Below the pieces are notes generated by a model. The model did no database searches. It was given only the letters and a program-made list of their open reading frames with translations, and was not told where the DNA came from. Of a stretch of 64,000 bases of DNA, positions 18,850-28,993 are shown piece by piece. The first letter of the stretch is position 1. Each line of letters starts with the position of its first letter. Source of the stretch: Hyphomicrobiales bacterium (GTDB lineage: Bacteria; Pseudomonadota; Alphaproteobacteria; Rhizobiales; Beijerinckiaceae); contig JAGXAM010000007.1 in the NCBI GenBank assembly GCA_019075905.1, positions 62,001-126,000 on the forward strand, read 5' to 3'. The position numbers were made by a program, and so were the translations under genes.

Positions 18850-20701
18850 CTGCCGCTTCCCGCTTGGCCAGCCCCGAAATCAGCGTCAGCGCCGTCGGGG
18901 TCATACCTTCCAGCCGCGCCGCCTGGGCCATGTCACGCGGGCGCACCTTGTCCAGCCGTCCGGCAATCTCATGCGACAGGCCCCTGATCGCCCGATAATC
19001 AATCGATTCCGCCAGTTTGTAGGAAGCGTCGCGGTGCAGTGCTTCGAGCTCAGCGCCTTGCCGGTCGAGATAGACCGCGTAGCGGGCCCGGGTTTGCAGG
19101 ATCTGCGCATGGTCTGGCGCTACTGCCGCCAGCTCTGGCCAGATGCGAGCTATATCGCTCCAGCCAATGTCAGGAAACGCCAAAAGTTCGCCTGCCGAAC
19201 GACGCACGCCATCCTGGTTGACCCGCAGCCCGGCTTTGAGGGCGGCAGCCGAGGTCAGCGACAGGTGGTCGAGCAAGGCCTGCCCGCGCGCCAGCGCCGT
19301 ACTCTTGGCCTCGAAAGCCGCGGCACGGGCAGGGCCAACGCAGCCCATGGCCATGCCGCGCGCCGTCAACCGCGTATCAGCATTATCTGGCCGCAGCCAC
19401 AGTCGGAACTCCGAGCGCGCGGTGAACATGCGATAGGGCTCACTGACGCCGCGCGTGATCAAATCATCGATCATCACGCCCATATAGCTGTCATCACGGC
19501 CTGGCAGGAAGGCATCGCTGCCGCCTGCGCCCAGCGCCGCATTGATACCCGCCACCAGCCCCTGCGCCGCGGCTTCCTCATAGCCGGTGGTGCCATTGAT
19601 CTGCCCCGCCAGATAAAGACCCTTGACCTTGCGGGTCTCCAGCGATCCCTTCAGGCCGCGCGGGTCAATATAATCATATTCAATCGCATAGCCGGGCCGC
19701 ATGATGTCCGCATGTTCGAGCCCCGGCAAGGTGGCGATAAAGGCCTTTTGCACATCCAAGGGCAGCGAGGTCGAGATGCCATTCGGATAAATCGTCGGAT
19801 CGTCGAGGCCTTCCGGCTCCAGAAAGATCTGGTGACTGCTGCGATCGGCAAAGCGAGTCACCTTGTCTTCGATCGACGGGCAGTAGCGCGGTCCGACGCC
19901 GCCAATCGCGCCGGTGCGCATCGGCGACAAATGCAGATGCTGGCGAATGATATCATGGGTCGCAGGTTGCGTCGCCGTGAGGTGGCAGACCACCTGCTGC
20001 TCGATCAGCTGCGTCGTCAACAGAGAAAAGGCCTCCGGCTGGTCATCGCCCTTTTGCACCGCCAGCCCCGACCAGTCGATGGTGCGGCCATCGAGCCGCG
20101 GCGGTGTCCCGGTCTTCAACCGCCCGAGAGCAAAGGCATGCTGCTCCAGACTCTTGGCCAAGGCTATGGCGGCTTTCGCCCCATGGCGCCCGCCCGGCGT
20201 TTGCACCGGCCCGAGATGCATCATGCCACGCAGGAATGTTCCGGTGGTAATCACAATTGATCCGCATGCGAAATAATCGCCATTGGCAAGGTTAACACCG
20301 ACCACTTGCCCGGTTTCGCAGACAATGCCAGCGGCCTCGCCTTCGATAATATCGAGGCCGGCCACCTCCCGAAGCGCGGCCTGCATGGCCTCACTATAAA
20401 GCCGACGGTCGGCCTGCGCCCGCAAGCCATGCACCGCCGCCCCTTTCGAGCGGTTCAGCACCTTGAAATGGATGCCCGCAGCGTCCGCCACGCGGCCCAT
20501 GAGCCCGTCAAGCGCATCGATCTCGCGCACCAGATGGCCTTTGCCAACGCCGCCGATGGCCGGATTGCAGGACATTTCGCCGATACGATCCGCCGCGAGC
20601 GTCAGCAGGGCCACACGCGCACCAAGCCGTGCCGCCGCCGCCGCCGCTTCGCAACCGGCATGGCCGCCGCCAATCACCACTACATCATAGTTGCGGCTCA
20701 T
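18830..20701 (-). CDS. mnmG: tRNA uridine-5-carboxymethylaminomethyl modification enzyme MnmG (GidA)
   Basis: FAD-dependent subunit of the MnmE-MnmG complex that modifies U34 of several tRNAs; 623 residues. N-terminal FAD motif [14 protein letters not shown], then [33 protein letters not shown] and the C-terminal tRNA-binding helical domain. A GTG at 20710 is also in frame; the ATG at 20701 has GAGGTG in front. Only about 20 bases separate it from the mnmE stop, so the two are co-transcribed with rsmG, parA and parB downstream. Confidence 0.97.
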   Translation of the reverse strand: MSRNYDVVVIGGGHAGCEAAAAAARLGARVALLTLAADRIGEMSCNPAIGGVGKGHLVREIDALDGLMGRVADAAGIHFKVLNRSKGAAVHGLRAQADRRLYSEAMQAALREVAGLDIIEGEAAGIVCETGQVVGVNLANGDYFACGSIVITTGTFLRGMMHLGPVQTPGGRHGAKAAIALAKSLEQHAFALGRLKTGTPPRLDGRTIDWSGLAVQKGDDQPEAFSLLTTQLIEQQVVCHLTATQPATHDIIRQHLHLSPMRTGAIGGVGPRYCPSIEDKVTRFADRSSHQIFLEPEGLDDPTIYPNGISTSLPLDVQKAFIATLPGLEHADIMRPGYAIEYDYIDPRGLKGSLETRKVKGLYLAGQINGTTGYEEAAAQGLVAGINAALGAGGSDAFLPGRDDSYMGVMIDDLITRGVSEPYRMFTARSEFRLWLRPDNADTRLTARGMAMGCVGPARAAAFEAKSTALARGQALLDHLSLTSAAALKAGLRVNQDGVRRSAGELLAFPDIGWSDIARIWPELAAVAPDHAQILQTRARYAVYLDRQGAELEALHRDASYKLAESIDYRAIRGLSHEIAGRLDKVRPRDMAQAARLEGMTPTALTLISGLAKREAADARRRA

Positions 20702-20722
20702 GCCGAACACCTCGTTGCTTTC

Positions 20723-22069
20723 TCATTTGCCGATGCAAAAGCGACTGAAAATATCATCGAGCACCTGCTCGACATCGATCAAGCCGATGACCTCCGCCAG
20801 CGCGCGCGCGGCCTGCTGCAGATCGGCGGCGAGCAAATCCATCGCCAGTTCCGGCCCGCCCTCGACAATTCGCCTCAAGGCCAGGCTAGCCCTTGCACAG
20901 GCCTGAACGTGCCGCTGCCGGGTGAGCAGCGCCACACCCTCCTGGGGCAGGCGCTCTCTAACATAATCCGCCAGCCGCGTCACCAAGGCGTCCAGACCTA
21001 CGCCGCTGCGTACGGACAGGGCGATCTCACCGGCCTGCGCTGCCCCGGGCGCGAGGTCGGCTTTTGTCGTCACACGCCACAGTTCCGTCGATAATTTCGG
21101 AGGCGGTTCGAGTCGCGGTTCATCGGCGGCATTCAGCCAGAGCACCAGATCGGCCTGCGCTGCGCGTGCCTGCGCCCGCGCGATCCCCTCCGCCTCGGCC
21201 GGATGTTCGGCCTCGCGCAGGCCGGCCGTATCGACCAGCCATACCGGCACACCGGCAATATCCAGCGCCACTTCAATCACGTCGCGCGTCGTCCCGGCAT
21301 ATTCCGAAACTATCGCCGCCTCGCGCCCGGCCAGGACATTGAGCAGGCTCGACTTGCCGGCATTGGGCGGGCCGGCCAGCACGATACTGATGCCGTCTCG
21401 CACCCGCGCCGCACCTTTCTGTTGCGCCAGCGCGGCATCGACATAGCCCAGCACTTCGGCAGAGTGGGCGCGAATGGTGCCGATGAGATCGGCCGGTACG
21501 TCGCCTTCGTCACCAAAATCGATTTCGGCCGTGACCAGCGCCAGAGCCTCCAGCAGCCTTTCGCGCCACAGCGCGACATGGCCGGTGAGGCCGCCGGAGA
21601 ATTGTTTTACGGCCTGCGCCCGCTGTTGTTCCGTCTCCGAATCGATGAGATCGGCCAGCCCCTCGACCTCTGCCAGATCGAGTTTTCCAGCCAGCAGCGC
21701 CCGCCGTGTAAACTCGCCCGGTTCGGCCGGGCGCAGACCCTCAAGCGTCCCAAGTTCCCGAAGCACCGCCGCCACGACCCCGCGCCCGCCATGCAGATGC
21801 AATTCCAGGCAGTCCTCACCGGTGAAGCTCGCCGGCGCCTGAAAATACAGCACCAACGCCTGATCGATCAGCGTGCCGGTGGAGGGCGACCAGATCTGGC
21901 GCAAGGCCGCCTCGCGCGGCGCCACGGGCCGGCGGGTCAGGCGCGACAGCACCTCGCCACATCGGCGCCCGGATAGCCTGACGACACAAATCGCCGCCTT
22001 GCCGCCGCCCGAGGCGACGGCGTAAATCGTGGCGCCGGGCGCCGTCTGATCTCCACCCTTGGCGTCCAC
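20723..22069 (-). CDS. mnmE: tRNA modification GTPase MnmE (TrmE)
   Basis: GTPase partner of MnmG in tRNA U34 modification, about 448 residues. N-terminal folate-binding domain (IYAVASGGGKAAICVVRLSG), G domain with GPPNAGKSS, TAGLREAEHPAEAEG, and the C-terminal CIGK with the reactive Cys. The frame is open to 22135, overlapping the divergent DUF255 gene. I prefer the GTG at 22069 because GAGGT stands 7 bases upstream and family members start just before this domain. It heads the mnmE-mnmG-rsmG-parA-parB unit. Confidence 0.93.
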   Translation of the reverse strand: MDAKGGDQTAPGATIYAVASGGGKAAICVVRLSGRRCGEVLSRLTRRPVAPREAALRQIWSPSTGTLIDQALVLYFQAPASFTGEDCLELHLHGGRGVVAAVLRELGTLEGLRPAEPGEFTRRALLAGKLDLAEVEGLADLIDSETEQQRAQAVKQFSGGLTGHVALWRERLLEALALVTAEIDFGDEGDVPADLIGTIRAHSAEVLGYVDAALAQQKGAARVRDGISIVLAGPPNAGKSSLLNVLAGREAAIVSEYAGTTRDVIEVALDIAGVPVWLVDTAGLREAEHPAEAEGIARAQARAAQADLVLWLNAADEPRLEPPPKLSTELWRVTTKADLAPGAAQAGEIALSVRSGVGLDALVTRLADYVRERLPQEGVALLTRQRHVQACARASLALRRIVEGGPELAMDLLAADLQQAARALAEVIGLIDVEQVLDDIFSRFCIGK

Positions 22070-22133
22070 GTGCTTTACCTCTACCCTCCGGCTCCGGGTT
22101 GGCTTCAACCCTACCTGCCGGAGTTGCTCTGTC

Positions 22134-24143
22134 ATGCTGTCGAATGAATTGCGTCATGCCACGAGCCCCTATTTGCTGCAACATGCCTATAACCCGGTGC
22201 ACTGGCAGTTATGGAGCGCCGACACGCTGGCCCTGGCGGCGCGGCTTGATCGCCCGATCCTTCTGTCCATCGGCTATGCCGCTTGCCACTGGTGCCACGT
22301 CATGGCCCACGAAAGCTTCGAGGATCCCGCGGTCGCCGCGCTGATGAATTCCGGCTTTGTCAATGTCAAAGTCGACCGGGAAGAGCGCCCTGACATTGAC
22401 CACATCTATATGACCGCCCTGCACGCCATGGGCCAGCAGGGTGGCTGGCCGCTGACCATGCTGCTGGCGCCCGATGGCGCCGCCATCTGGGGCGGCACCT
22501 ATTTTGCGCCACGCCGCGCCCACGGCCGCCCGAGCTTCACAGAAGTGCTCACCTATTTTGCCCGCGCCTGGCAGCAGCAACGCCCGGCCCTGCTCGAACA
22601 GGCGGCTAAGTTCCCGAGCCTTGTCGGGCCTCAAGCCCAAGCGACCGCATCATTCGACAATGCTGCCGCCGCACCATGGGCCGAGCGCCTCGCCGCCGCT
22701 TTTGATCCGGTGAATGGCGGCTTTCGCGGCGCGCCGAAATTTCCAAACGCCCCGGTGCTTGATTTCATGCTGCGTGCCGATCGTCGCTTTGGTATCACCA
22801 GCGCCCGCACCGCCGTCATCATCACCCTGCAACGCATGTGTCTTGGCGGTATCTATGACCATCTGCGCGGCGGCTTCGCGCGCTACAGCGTTGATGAGCA
22901 CTGGCTGGTGCCGCATTTTGAAAAAATGCTCTATGACAATGCCCAGCTGATAGATTTGCTCACACGCGCCTGGCTGGTCACCGGGGACGATCTCTTCAAG
23001 GCCCGGGTCGCCGAAACCGTGGATTGGATCGCTGCCGAAATGACGGCTTCGGATGGCGCCTTTTATGCAAGCCTCGATGCTGACAGTGAAGGTGTCGAGG
23101 GCCGGTTCTACCTCTGGCAACGTGATGAGATCGTCAGTCTTCTGGGGTCAGAGGCGGCGACGGAATTCTGCCGTCTTTACGACGTTACCCCGCAAGGCAA
23201 TTTTCGCGATGAGGGCACCGGCACCCCCGCCAACATCCTGAACCGCCTCCAGAGCGGCCCCAGCGACAGCGGCGGCGAGGACATCGTTGCCATGAAGGCG
23301 CGACTGCTTGCGGCCCGCGCTACCCGGAGTCGACCTGGCTGCGATGATAAAATCCTCGCCGACTGGAATGGCCTGATGATTGGCGCACTCACCCATGCCG
23401 CCTCAGTCTTTGCTCGCCAGGACTGGCTCGCCTTGGCACGCGGTGCTGCTTGTTTCGTATACGAATCGATGTCGACATCTGACAGGAGCCAGCCGCCACT
23501 CGGTCATTCCGCGCGCGCCGGAAAGATCCAGCACCCCGGCCTCGCGACCGATCATGTTTTCATGCTTCAGGCTGCCCTCGCCTTGCATGAGGCTGGCGCC
23601 GTGGCTCCCTGCACCGGCGCCACATCCTGGCTCGCGTGGGCAGAACAGCTGGCTGCAGCCATCGACGAACATTTCTTTGATCCGGCGACACGCAAGCTCT
23701 CGCAAGCGAGCCGTGGTGCCAGCGATGTGCCGCTGCGGCTATGCCCTACCGAGGATGACGCCATCCCCAATCCGCACGGCCCGCTGGTCGAGGCCCTGAT
23801 CCAGCTTGCCGCTCATAGCGGCGATGACAGATGGCGGCGCCGCGCGGAACGCTGGCTTGAAGACCTGGCCGGGCCACTCACGGGCCAGCCGTTGCGCCAT
23901 TGCGGCGTGCTTGCCGCCAGCCTCTATGCAGAACATGTCGCCGAGGTCACCCTTGCGGGCCACGACCAAGAGGCCCTGCGCACGGCCGCACTGGCGACGC
24001 GGCACGACGATCGCATCGTCATCACTAAACCCGCAACCGACGGCCCTGCTCAAGCCATCGTCTGTATCGGGCAGACCTGCGCCTTGCCGGTGACGGATGC
24101 GCGGGCGATGCTAGAATTGATAGCAGCGCCACGCCGCGCATAG
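22134..24143 (+). CDS. Thioredoxin-domain protein, DUF255/YyaL (SPATA20-like) family
   Basis: Large cytoplasmic protein of 669 residues. It begins SPYLLQHAYNPVHWQLW and has the thioredoxin-like motif CHWCHVM (51-57) and the conserved FVNVKVDREERPDID. The remaining about 500 residues form an (alpha/alpha)6-barrel resembling glycosidase or epimerase folds, including VPHFEKMLYDNAQL and DADSEGVEGRFYLW. Function unknown. The frame opens at 22059, but the ATG at 22134 matches family starts. It is divergent from mnmE with a 64-base gap that must hold both promoters, and convergent with rho across a pair of parS-like sites. Confidence 0.88.
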   Translation: MLSNELRHATSPYLLQHAYNPVHWQLWSADTLALAARLDRPILLSIGYAACHWCHVMAHESFEDPAVAALMNSGFVNVKVDREERPDIDHIYMTALHAMGQQGGWPLTMLLAPDGAAIWGGTYFAPRRAHGRPSFTEVLTYFARAWQQQRPALLEQAAKFPSLVGPQAQATASFDNAAAAPWAERLAAAFDPVNGGFRGAPKFPNAPVLDFMLRADRRFGITSARTAVIITLQRMCLGGIYDHLRGGFARYSVDEHWLVPHFEKMLYDNAQLIDLLTRAWLVTGDDLFKARVAETVDWIAAEMTASDGAFYASLDADSEGVEGRFYLWQRDEIVSLLGSEAATEFCRLYDVTPQGNFRDEGTGTPANILNRLQSGPSDSGGEDIVAMKARLLAARATRSRPGCDDKILADWNGLMIGALTHAASVFARQDWLALARGAACFVYESMSTSDRSQPPLGHSARAGKIQHPGLATDHVFMLQAALALHEAGAVAPCTGATSWLAWAEQLAAAIDEHFFDPATRKLSQASRGASDVPLRLCPTEDDAIPNPHGPLVEALIQLAAHSGDDRWRRRAERWLEDLAGPLTGQPLRHCGVLAASLYAEHVAEVTLAGHDQEALRTAALATRHDDRIVITKPATDGPAQAIVCIGQTCALPVTDARAMLELIAAPRRA

Positions 24144-24152
24144 CGCCACATG

Positions 24153-24168
24153 TGATTCACGTGAAACA
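24153..24168. other. parS-like site 1 of an intergenic pair
   Basis: TGATTCACGTGAAACA: one mismatch (T to A at position 3) to the 16-bp parS consensus TGTTTCACGTGAAACA. It is in the 67-base gap between the convergent DUF255 and rho genes. A second copy with the same mismatch starts 23 bases later. Confidence 0.75.
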
Positions 24169-24175
24169 TTGACCA

Positions 24176-24191
24176 TGATTCACGTGAAACA
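24176..24191. other. parS-like site 2 of an intergenic pair
   Basis: TGATTCACGTGAAACA, identical to the copy at 24153-24168, same orientation, 23-base period (about two helical turns). Two identical non-coding copies in a 67-base gap cannot be explained by coding constraint and support a functional ParB loading site. Confidence 0.75.
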
Positions 24192-24210
24192 TGCCGCGCG
24201 CCGGCGCGGC

Positions 24211-25479
24211 TCAGGTGTTCATCGATTCGAAGAACCCGGCATTGCCCTTGGGCGTATCGCGCAGCTTGCCCAGAAGGAATTCGATGGCATCGACCGTGCC
24301 CATCGGATTGAGGATCCGCCGCAGCACATACATCTTCTTGAGGATATCCGGAGCCACCAGCAATTCTTCCTTGCGGGTGCCCGAGCGGGTTATGTCGATG
24401 GCCGGGAAGGTGCGCTTGTCGGCAACCTTGCGATCGAGAATGATTTCGGAATTGCCGGTGCCCTTGAATTCCTCGAAGATCACTTCATCCATGCGCGAGC
24501 CGGTATCGATCAGCGCCGTCGCGATGATGGTCAGCGAACCGCCTTCCTCGATGTTGCGGGCCGCACCGAAGAACCGCTTCGGCCGTTGCAAGGCATTGGC
24601 ATCAACACCGCCGGTCAGGACCTTGCCCGATGACGGCACCACCGTATTATAGGCGCGCCCGAGCCGGGTGATCGAATCCAAAAGGATGACAACGTCGCGG
24701 CCATGCTCGACCAGGCGCTTGGCCTTTTCGATCACCATCTCCGCCACCTGCACATGGCGCACCGCCGGTTCGTCAAAGGTTGACGACACAACCTCGCCCT
24801 TCACTGAGCGGCGCATGTCGGTCACCTCTTCCGGGCGTTCGTCGATCAGCAGCACGATCAGATAGCATTCCGGATGATTGGCCGAAACCGATTGCGCGAT
24901 GTTTTGCAGCAACACGGTCTTGCCGGTGCGCGGCGGCGCCACGATCAGCGCACGCTGGCCCATGCCAATCGGCGACACAATGTCGATAACGCGCGATGAA
25001 AAATCCTTGCGGGTGGGATCTTCGATTTCCAGTTTCAGCCGCCGGTTCGGATAAAGCGGCGTCAGATTGTCGAAATGCACCTTGTGGCGCGCTTTTTCAT
25101 GATCCTCGAAATTGACCAGATTGACCTTGAGCAAGGCGAAATAGCGCTCGCCCTCCTTGGGCCCGCGGATCTGCCCTTCAACCGTGTCACCGGTGCGCAG
25201 CGCGAAGCGCCGGATCTGCGAGGGCGACACATAAATATCGTCCGGCCCGGCGAGATAATTGGCTTCCGGCGAGCGCAGGAAGCCAAACCCGTCCTGCAGC
25301 ACCTCGACCACACCTTCGCCGATAATATCAATATCATTGGCCGCCAACTGCTTGAGAATGGCAAACATAAGTTCCTGCTTGCGCAGGGTTGAAGCATTCT
25401 CGACCTCGTGCTCCTCGGCAAAAGCCAGCAGTTCGGTCGGTGATTTCAATTTGAGGTCTTTGAGTTTTATTTCCCGCAT
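24211..25479 (-). CDS. rho: Transcription termination factor Rho
   Basis: Hexameric RNA helicase that ends untranslated transcripts; 422 residues. N-terminal Rho_N helical domain ([20 protein letters not shown]), RNA-binding cold-shock-like domain with [14 protein letters not shown]-loop VAPPRTGKT, Walker [16 protein letters not shown] and the R-loop [11 protein letters not shown]. The ATG at 25479 follows a GGAACC-type leader. Rho beside mnmE/mnmG is standard alphaproteobacterial order; here the DUF255 gene sits between them. Confidence 0.98.
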   Translation of the reverse strand: MREIKLKDLKLKSPTELLAFAEEHEVENASTLRKQELMFAILKQLAANDIDIIGEGVVEVLQDGFGFLRSPEANYLAGPDDIYVSPSQIRRFALRTGDTVEGQIRGPKEGERYFALLKVNLVNFEDHEKARHKVHFDNLTPLYPNRRLKLEIEDPTRKDFSSRVIDIVSPIGMGQRALIVAPPRTGKTVLLQNIAQSVSANHPECYLIVLLIDERPEEVTDMRRSVKGEVVSSTFDEPAVRHVQVAEMVIEKAKRLVEHGRDVVILLDSITRLGRAYNTVVPSSGKVLTGGVDANALQRPKRFFGAARNIEEGGSLTIIATALIDTGSRMDEVIFEEFKGTGNSEIILDRKVADKRTFPAIDITRSGTRKEELLVAPDILKKMYVLRRILNPMGTVDAIEFLLGKLRDTPKGNAGFFESMNT

Positions 25480-25788
25480 GGGGCGGTTCCTTGGAGTGTC
25501 GGGCGAAGAAAGGGGAGAGGACGGTGGCTATTGCAAAGTATCAGCCAGGGCGACCGATATATCCGGCGCGACAACCCCGCTCATGATACACAAGCGCAAC
25601 GAAGGGGCGTCCAGAACCGAACGAATTTGGCCTTAAACCCAAACCCCGGAGTTGGCAAGGACTGAGACGTGGCGCGCGCCGGACTGCGACGATGCGCCCC
25701 TTGAGGCGCCAGCTGCCTGCAGGTGCCGGCTTTCAGCCATCTTGAAAGAACCGGCGGATTGCGAGCGGAATTTTTCGCAGGCCTGTTG

Positions 25789-25800
25789 AATTGTGCAATT
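25789..25800. promoter_or_regulatory. Operator-like palindrome A of the galactoside operon
   Basis: AATTGTGCAATT: arms AATTG and CAATT with a 2-base centre, about 106 bases before the first gene. AT-rich in a GC-rich genome and directly next to palindrome B. The regulator is unknown. Confidence 0.4.
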
Positions 25801-25802
25801 GT

Positions 25803-25817
25803 ATGACATATGGTCAT
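25803..25817. promoter_or_regulatory. Operator-like palindrome B of the galactoside operon
   Basis: ATGACATATGGTCAT: arms ATGAC and GTCAT around 5 bases. The overlapping TTGTATGACAT resembles the GntR/FadR-type half-site pattern TnGTnnnACnA. It lies 89 bases before the binding-protein gene, a reasonable position for a repressor site overlapping the promoter. Confidence 0.4.
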
Positions 25818-25905
25818 GCCAACGCGAAGGACAAACCGGCCGCGCCCGGCACGTCATATCGCGGTCAAGAAGCCGGCAGGGCTTCATTTGCGGAGGAGAC
25901 AGCTA

Positions 25906-27144
25906 ATGCGTTCCATTTCGAAAATCGCGGGTCTGGCGCTCAGTGCCACGCTCGTGTTGAGTGTTCCGGTTTGGGCAGGCAATCTGGTCATCAATGCTGA
26001 TACATCCGACCCGGCACCCAAGGCCGCCTGGCAGAGCGTCATCGCCGATTTCCAGAAGGCCAATCCCGACATCAAGGTCAGCTTCAACGTCTATGACCAC
26101 GAAAGCTACAAGACCTCGATCCGCAACTGGCTGACATCGGCCGCCCCGGACGTGGTGTTCTGGTATGTCGGCACCCGCATGAAGCAATTCTCGACGCCAG
26201 GCCTGCTGGCCGACGTCTCCTCGATCTTCACCCCGACGGTCAAATCCGAATTGGGGCCGGTGGCAACCGGGCTGGTGACCGATGGCGGCAAGCAATATGG
26301 CATGCCCTACACCTATTACAATTGGGGCATTTATTACCGCAAGGACCTGTTCGCCAAAGCCGGCGTGACATCGCCACCCAAGACCTGGGCTGAATTCCTT
26401 GACGCCTGCGCCAAGATCAAGAAATCCGGCGTCTCGCCGATCGCCCTCGGCGAAAAGGACCTGTGGCCGATCGCCGGCTGGTTCGATTATCTCGACGTGC
26501 GCACCAATGGCTACAAGTTCCACATGGATCTGTTGCATGGCAAGACCTCGTGGAACGACCCCAAGGTGAAAAAGGTCTTTGCGGAATGGAAGCAGGTTGT
26601 GACACCCGGCTACTTCGTGCCGCATTCTGAATCCCTGTCGTGGCAGGAAGCGCAATCGGCGCTGTTTCAGGGCAAGGCGGCGATGATGGTGATCGGCAAT
26701 TTCATCACCCCGAATTTCCCCAAGAACATTGCCGGTGACATGGCCTTCATGCCGTTTCCGGTGATCAACCCGAAAGTGAAAGACACCGAGGACGCGCCGA
26801 TGGATTCGATCCATATTCCGGCCAAGGCCAAGAACAAGGCTGATGCGCTGAAATTCCTCGCCTATGTCGCCACGGCACCCGTGCAGCAGAAAATCAACGA
26901 CGCCCTCAATCAGGTGCCGGTCAACCAGAAGGCCGCCGTCAAGAATGATGTCTATCTCAAGGAAGGCCAGGCGCTGCTCAGCCACGCTGCCCATCTGACA
27001 CAGTTCTTCGACCGCGACTCGCCGGAAGATTTTGCCAATATCGGCATGCGCGGTTTCGAGCAGTTCATGATCCATCCCGATCAGGAAGATCAGGTGCTGG
27101 CGACGCTCGATTCAGCCCGCAAGCGCATCTATAAGGTCAAGTGA
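25906..27144 (+). CDS. ABC transporter sugar-binding protein (family 1)
   Basis: Periplasmic solute-binding protein, 412 residues, delivering a carbohydrate to the permease pair encoded next. Signal peptide 1-24 (MRSISKIAGL, cleavage VWA-G); mature part begins NLVINADTSDPAPK, with the family 1 pattern FEKANPDIKV-like (FQKANPDIKVSF) and YGMPYTYYNWGIYYRKDLFAKAG. The frame is open to 25810; the ATG at 25906 has GGAGGAGAC in front. Context (GH36 and GH42 enzymes in the same operon) suggests alpha- and/or beta-galactosides as ligand. Confidence 0.9.
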   Translation: MRSISKIAGLALSATLVLSVPVWAGNLVINADTSDPAPKAAWQSVIADFQKANPDIKVSFNVYDHESYKTSIRNWLTSAAPDVVFWYVGTRMKQFSTPGLLADVSSIFTPTVKSELGPVATGLVTDGGKQYGMPYTYYNWGIYYRKDLFAKAGVTSPPKTWAEFLDACAKIKKSGVSPIALGEKDLWPIAGWFDYLDVRTNGYKFHMDLLHGKTSWNDPKVKKVFAEWKQVVTPGYFVPHSESLSWQEAQSALFQGKAAMMVIGNFITPNFPKNIAGDMAFMPFPVINPKVKDTEDAPMDSIHIPAKAKNKADALKFLAYVATAPVQQKINDALNQVPVNQKAAVKNDVYLKEGQALLSHAAHLTQFFDRDSPEDFANIGMRGFEQFMIHPDQEDQVLATLDSARKRIYKVK

Positions 27145-27212
27145 ACTCAACGAGCGATCATGCCGGGCCCTGGTGCCCGGCATAGTCCTGACGATCTTGA
27201 GGGAGCGCCAGC

Positions 27213-28139
27213 GTGAGCGTTGTTGCCGAAAATATGGCCTTTGGCGCCGCACAGCGTGTGCCGGACACCTGGTGGCGGCGCCATCAGATGGCGCTGACGC
27301 CCGTCTTGCTGCTGCTGCCGGCCCTGGCATTTTTCGGCACCTTCGTCATCTGGCCGATCATCTCGTCGGTCGACCTGTCCTTTTATGACTGGGATGGCAT
27401 CAAGACCCCGGAATTCATCGGCTTCGGCAATTATATCGAATTGCTGCATGATCCGGTGTTCTACACCTCGCTCGCCAATAATTTCTGGTGGCTGGTGCTC
27501 TATATGCTGGCCCCGGTATTCGGCCTTGCCGTGGCGCTTTACCTCAACCAGTCGGTATTTGGCATCAGGCTGATCAAATCCCTGTTTTTCTTTCCGTTTG
27601 TGATCAGCCAGGTCGTGGTTGGCCTGGTATTCGGCTGGTTTTTCAACGCCAATTTCGGCCTTTTCAACCGTCTCCTGCATGCTTTTGGCCTGCATGGCCT
27701 GGCCCTGCTCGAACATGAACGCACGGCAACCTTCGTTGTCATTCTGGCCGGCCTGTGGCCGCAGATCGCCTATTGCATGATCCTCTATCTCACCGGGCTG
27801 ACGGCCATGAACCCGGAGGTGATCGAGGCGGCGCGCATGGATGGCGCCAGGGGCATGAAATTGCTCTGGAACATCATCATCCCGCAATTGCGTCCGGCGA
27901 CCTTCATCGCCGTGGTCGTCTCTGTGGTCGGTGCCTTGCGGTCTTTCGACCTCGTCGCCATCATGACCGTGGGCGGGCCGGTCAATGCTTCGACAGTCCT
28001 TGCCTATTACATGTACCAGCAGACCTTCACCGCCTTTCGCTACGGCTATGGCGCGGCGATCGCGGTAGTGCTGTTCCTGATCATGGATGTCTACATCGCC
28101 CTGTTCCTGTGGCGCATGCTGGCGCGGGAGCGTGGCTGA
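27213..28139 (+). CDS. ABC sugar transporter permease (MalF/UgpA type)
   Basis: Inner-membrane permease of 308 residues with about six transmembrane helices (first at about 27-48: PVLLLLPALAFFGTF). The EAA loop that docks with the ATPase is visible as EAARMDGARGMKLLWNIIIP. GTG start with GAGGGAG upstream. It ends in a TGATG overlap with the second permease, so the two are translated together and should form the heterodimeric channel. Confidence 0.92.
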   Translation: MSVVAENMAFGAAQRVPDTWWRRHQMALTPVLLLLPALAFFGTFVIWPIISSVDLSFYDWDGIKTPEFIGFGNYIELLHDPVFYTSLANNFWWLVLYMLAPVFGLAVALYLNQSVFGIRLIKSLFFFPFVISQVVVGLVFGWFFNANFGLFNRLLHAFGLHGLALLEHERTATFVVILAGLWPQIAYCMILYLTGLTAMNPEVIEAARMDGARGMKLLWNIIIPQLRPATFIAVVVSVVGALRSFDLVAIMTVGGPVNASTVLAYYMYQQTFTAFRYGYGAAIAVVLFLIMDVYIALFLWRMLARERG

Positions 28140-28993
28140 TGTTTCCGCAACCCATCCAGAAATCCTCCCCGGCCGCACAGGCGCTCTATCGCACCTCGCT
28201 GCCCTTCGCGCTGATCCTCTGGCTGTTGCCGCTATTCGCGGTGGCAATCACCTCGCTGCGTTCGATCAATGATCTCAATGCCGGCAATTTCTGGGGCTGG
28301 CCGACCTCGATCGACCTCGTGAAAAATTACACCGAGGTTTTCACCCGCTCGCCCATGGGGCGCTACATCATCAATTCACTGGTCATCACGCTGCCCGCCG
28401 TGGCCGGCACCCTGGTCTTGTCGTCCATGGCCGGCTTTGCCCTCGCCAAATACCGCTTTCGCGGCAATCTCCTGCTGTTCTCGATCTTCATCGCCGGCAA
28501 TTTCGTGCCGTTCCAGATCCTGATGATCCCGGTGCGCTCTCTGATGGTCAATGTCTTTCAGGTCTACGACACCTATTGGGCGCTGATCCTGTTCCACATG
28601 GCGTTTCAGACCGGCTTCTGCACCCTGTTCATGCGTAATTTCATGAAGCAATTGCCGGACGCCCTGATCGAATCGGCACGTCTCGAAGGCGTCACCGAGA
28701 TCGGCATTTTCTGGCATATTGTGCTGCCGCTGATCCGTCCGGCCATTGCCGCGCTCGCGGTGCTCGAATTCACCTTCATCTGGAACGATTATTTTTGGGC
28801 GCTGATCCTGGTGCAATCCGATTCAGTGCGTCCGGTCACCGCCGGGCTGGAAGCGCTCAAGGGCATGTGGCTGGCATCCTGGCAATTGATTTCAGCCGGG
28901 TCGATCATTGCCGCCGTGCCGCCGGTGCTGATGTTTTTCCTCATGCAGCGGCACTTCATCGCCGGCCTGACGCTGGGAGCAACCAAAGAGTGA
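28139..28993 (+). CDS. ABC sugar transporter permease (MalG/UgpE type)
   Basis: Second permease subunit, 284 residues, about six transmembrane helices. The EAA loop is ESARLEGVTEIGIFWHIVLP. The frame is open far upstream (to 27755) inside the first permease, but the ATG at 28139 shares its A with the preceding stop (TGATG), which is the standard coupling for such pairs. Its own stop overlaps the GTG of the GH36 gene (GTGA). Confidence 0.92.
   Translation: MFPQPIQKSSPAAQALYRTSLPFALILWLLPLFAVAITSLRSINDLNAGNFWGWPTSIDLVKNYTEVFTRSPMGRYIINSLVITLPAVAGTLVLSSMAGFALAKYRFRGNLLLFSIFIAGNFVPFQILMIPVRSLMVNVFQVYDTYWALILFHMAFQTGFCTLFMRNFMKQLPDALIESARLEGVTEIGIFWHIVLPLIRPAIAALAVLEFTFIWNDYFWALILVQSDSVRPVTAGLEALKGMWLASWQLISAGSIIAAVPPVLMFFLMQRHFIAGLTLGATKE

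Larger units (their letters stand above)
25480..25905. other. Divergent intergenic region, rho and galactoside operon
   Basis: 426 bases without a supported gene. It must carry the rho promoter (minus) and the galactoside-operon promoter (plus). A small GC hairpin GCGCC/GGCGC at 25694-25709 and two palindromes at 25789-25817 are visible. The last 12 bases before the binding-protein start contain the strong ribosome site GGAGGAGAC. Confidence 0.5.

Noticed and set aside
18737-20260. 507-codon open frame on the plus strand
   Set aside because: Antisense to mnmG, which is full length with all motifs.
27755-28138. Upstream extension of the second sugar permease
   Set aside because: It lies out of frame inside the first permease; the TGATG junction at 28139 is the real start.
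28795-28989. Upstream extension of the alpha-galactosidase
   Set aside because: It overlaps the permease in another frame; the GTG at 28990 gives the normal GH36 length.
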